Shown here: positions 13,937 to 14,941 of the stretch, piece after piece
How the letters are laid out: the number at the start of each line of letters is the position of its first letter
Numbering within the stretch: position 1 is the first letter of the stretch
Source of the DNA: an uncultured Collinsella sp.
GTDB lineage: Bacteria; Actinomycetota; Coriobacteriia; Coriobacteriales; Coriobacteriaceae
Direction of reading: 5' to 3'
DNA length: 14,941 bases
Assembly: GCA_958431945.1 (NCBI GenBank)
Contig: CAUASQ010000029.1
Location: 1 to 14,941, forward strand
The notes under the pieces: generated by a model
What the model saw: the letters and a program-made list of their open reading frames with translations, nothing else
What the model was told of the DNA's origin: nothing
The model's database searches: none
Position numbers and translations under genes: made by a program

Positions 13937-14941
13937 CTAGATGGTGAATTCGGCGAAGTTACGGTCGCCGTCTGCGGTGCCGGTGTCGCCTGTTGCGGCT
14001 GCCGGCGCCAGCGCGTCGCCACCAACGCTTTGCAGCAGCTCGGCTACGTTGGCGTCGGGGTTCTGACACAGGATATCGAGCAGCTCGATAAAGTCACGAA
14101 TGACTTCACGCGGCGTCAGATGTGTATCGGCCCCCACGCGGCCAAACTCAATCTTGAGAAAGTCCACCAAGTCGTTCTCGGTAAGCGTGGGCGTCCAGCC
14201 AAAGTAGCCGGCATGGATCTGCATGAGCTTTTCGATGAGCACCAGCAACTCCTCATAGGTGAGTGGCTGCAGGCGGATGATGGGCGCGAGCATGTCCTTA
14301 AGATCCTCGCGTGCAAAGCGGCCTTGAGCGAGTCGGCTACGCAGGGCCTCGTAGGAGAACACGCCACGGCGGCGGTCTTCGATGGAGGTTGGCGTGCCGC
14401 CCATGATCATGCCCAGGTACTGCGCCTTGCCCTGGAGCGTGTCGTTGTACATGGTCAGGATCTTCTCGTAGTTGTATTGGCGTGTGATGGCGTTGGGAAT
14501 CTTATACAGATTCACGAGTTCGTCGATGAGCACCAGCATGCCCTTGTAGCCGCTGCAGACCAAAAAGCGCGCAATGAGCTTAACGTAGTCGTACCAGTCG
14601 TCATCGCTGATGATGGTCGAGGAGCCCAGCTCGGCGCGTGCCTCACTCTTGGTGCGGTACTCGCCACGAATCCATTTGGTCACGCGGCTCATAGCTTCTT
14701 CGTCGCCCTCGGATACGGCCGCGCGGTAGCGGCGGAGCATACGGGCGAAGTCGAAGCCGTGGACCATTTCCTCGAGCGGGGCCAGTTGGGCATTGACGGC
14801 AGACTCATCGGCATCGGCACACGAGGCGACCCAGCGATCCAGGATAAGGTTGAGCGCACCGCCCTCGGGGCGCGTTTTAGTCGATATGTTGCGGATGAGC
14901 TCACGGTAGGTGGCAAGGCCCTGTCCCTGGCCGCCCTGCAG
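13937..14941 (-). CDS. BrxD-type (DUF2791) AAA-like ATPase, 5' partial
   Basis: The frame is open to the right edge, giving 334 visible residues; the N-terminus with the Walker A motif lies outside. The first visible residues, GGQGQGLATYRELIRN followed by STKTRPEGGALNLIL, are typical of the segment after Walker A in DUF2791/BrxD ATPases. The Walker B motif is GMLVLIDELVNLY, followed by a sensor-like GMIMGGTPTSIEDRRRGVF then SYEALRSRLA. The C-terminal third is a helical, probably winged-helix region (LTPREVIRDFIELLDIL), and the tail is Ala/Thr/Asp-rich. An internal ATG (14767) is not the start, since conserved sequence precedes it. In BREX type 2 and related loci this ATPase accompanies a BrxHI helicase, exactly as seen downstream here. 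No PglX methylase or PglZ is in the window. Partners would be expected beyond the right edge. Confidence 0.88.
   Translation of the reverse strand: MQGGQGQGLATYRELIRNISTKTRPEGGALNLILDRWVASCADADESAVNAQLAPLEEMVHGFDFARMLRRYRAAVSEGDEEAMSRVTKWIRGEYRTKSEARAELGSSTIISDDDWYDYVKLIARFLVCSGYKGMLVLIDELVNLYKIPNAITRQYNYEKILTMYNDTLQGKAQYLGMIMGGTPTSIEDRRRGVFSYEALRSRLAQGRFAREDLKDMLAPIIRLQPLTYEELLVLIEKLMQIHAGYFGWTPTLTENDLVDFLKIEFGRVGADTHLTPREVIRDFIELLDILCQNPDANVAELLQSVGGDALAPAAATGDTGTADGDRNFAEFTI

Noticed and set aside
11376..14941. Calling a full BREX system
   Set aside because: Only two accessory-type components are visible; no methylase, phosphatase-like PglZ or BrxC/PglY is in the window.

Overview
The window looks like a chromosomal segment of a GC-rich Gram-positive actinobacterium, most likely a Collinsella-like member of the Coriobacteriia. 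This rests on the strongly GC-biased codon use, Shine-Dalgarno sequences, GTG starts, an actinobacterial DUF3516-type helicase and an Elp3 homologue. It is a judgement from family content, not from a database match. No rRNA, tRNA, CRISPR array or complete insertion sequence was seen.

Layout, left to right. (1) A DUF2130 coiled-coil protein, cut by the left edge (+), ends at a strong bidirectional terminator. (2) A leftward block (-) holds a DUF3516 Ski2-like helicase, a TrmB-type tRNA m7G methyltransferase and a Trm9/ALKBH8-like methyltransferase. The 309-base gap between helicase and trmB contains a 123-base element bounded by 21/22-base inverted repeats. (3) A divergent control region with a palindrome inside a candidate promoter spacer. 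(4) A rightward block (+) holds a membrane-anchored XRE regulator translationally coupled to a DUF4097 membrane protein, then a terminator, then an Elp3 radical-SAM/acetyltransferase that may be leaderless, then a membrane-anchored spermidine-synthase-fold protein. (5) A leftward pair (-) holds an Lhr-like helicase of BrxHI type and a BrxD-type (DUF2791) ATPase cut by the right edge.

Two themes stand out. First, tRNA modification: Elp3 starts cm5U formation at wobble uridine 34, and the Trm9-like enzyme belongs to the family that methyl-esterifies cm5U to mcm5U in eukaryotes. Both lie within about 5 kb in this bacterium, beside trmB, which suggests a minimal bacterial Elongator-Trm9 pathway. 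Second, the ATPase-helicase pair matches two components of BREX-type and related defence systems, with no PglX or PglZ partner visible here. The rest of that locus, if any, lies beyond the right edge.
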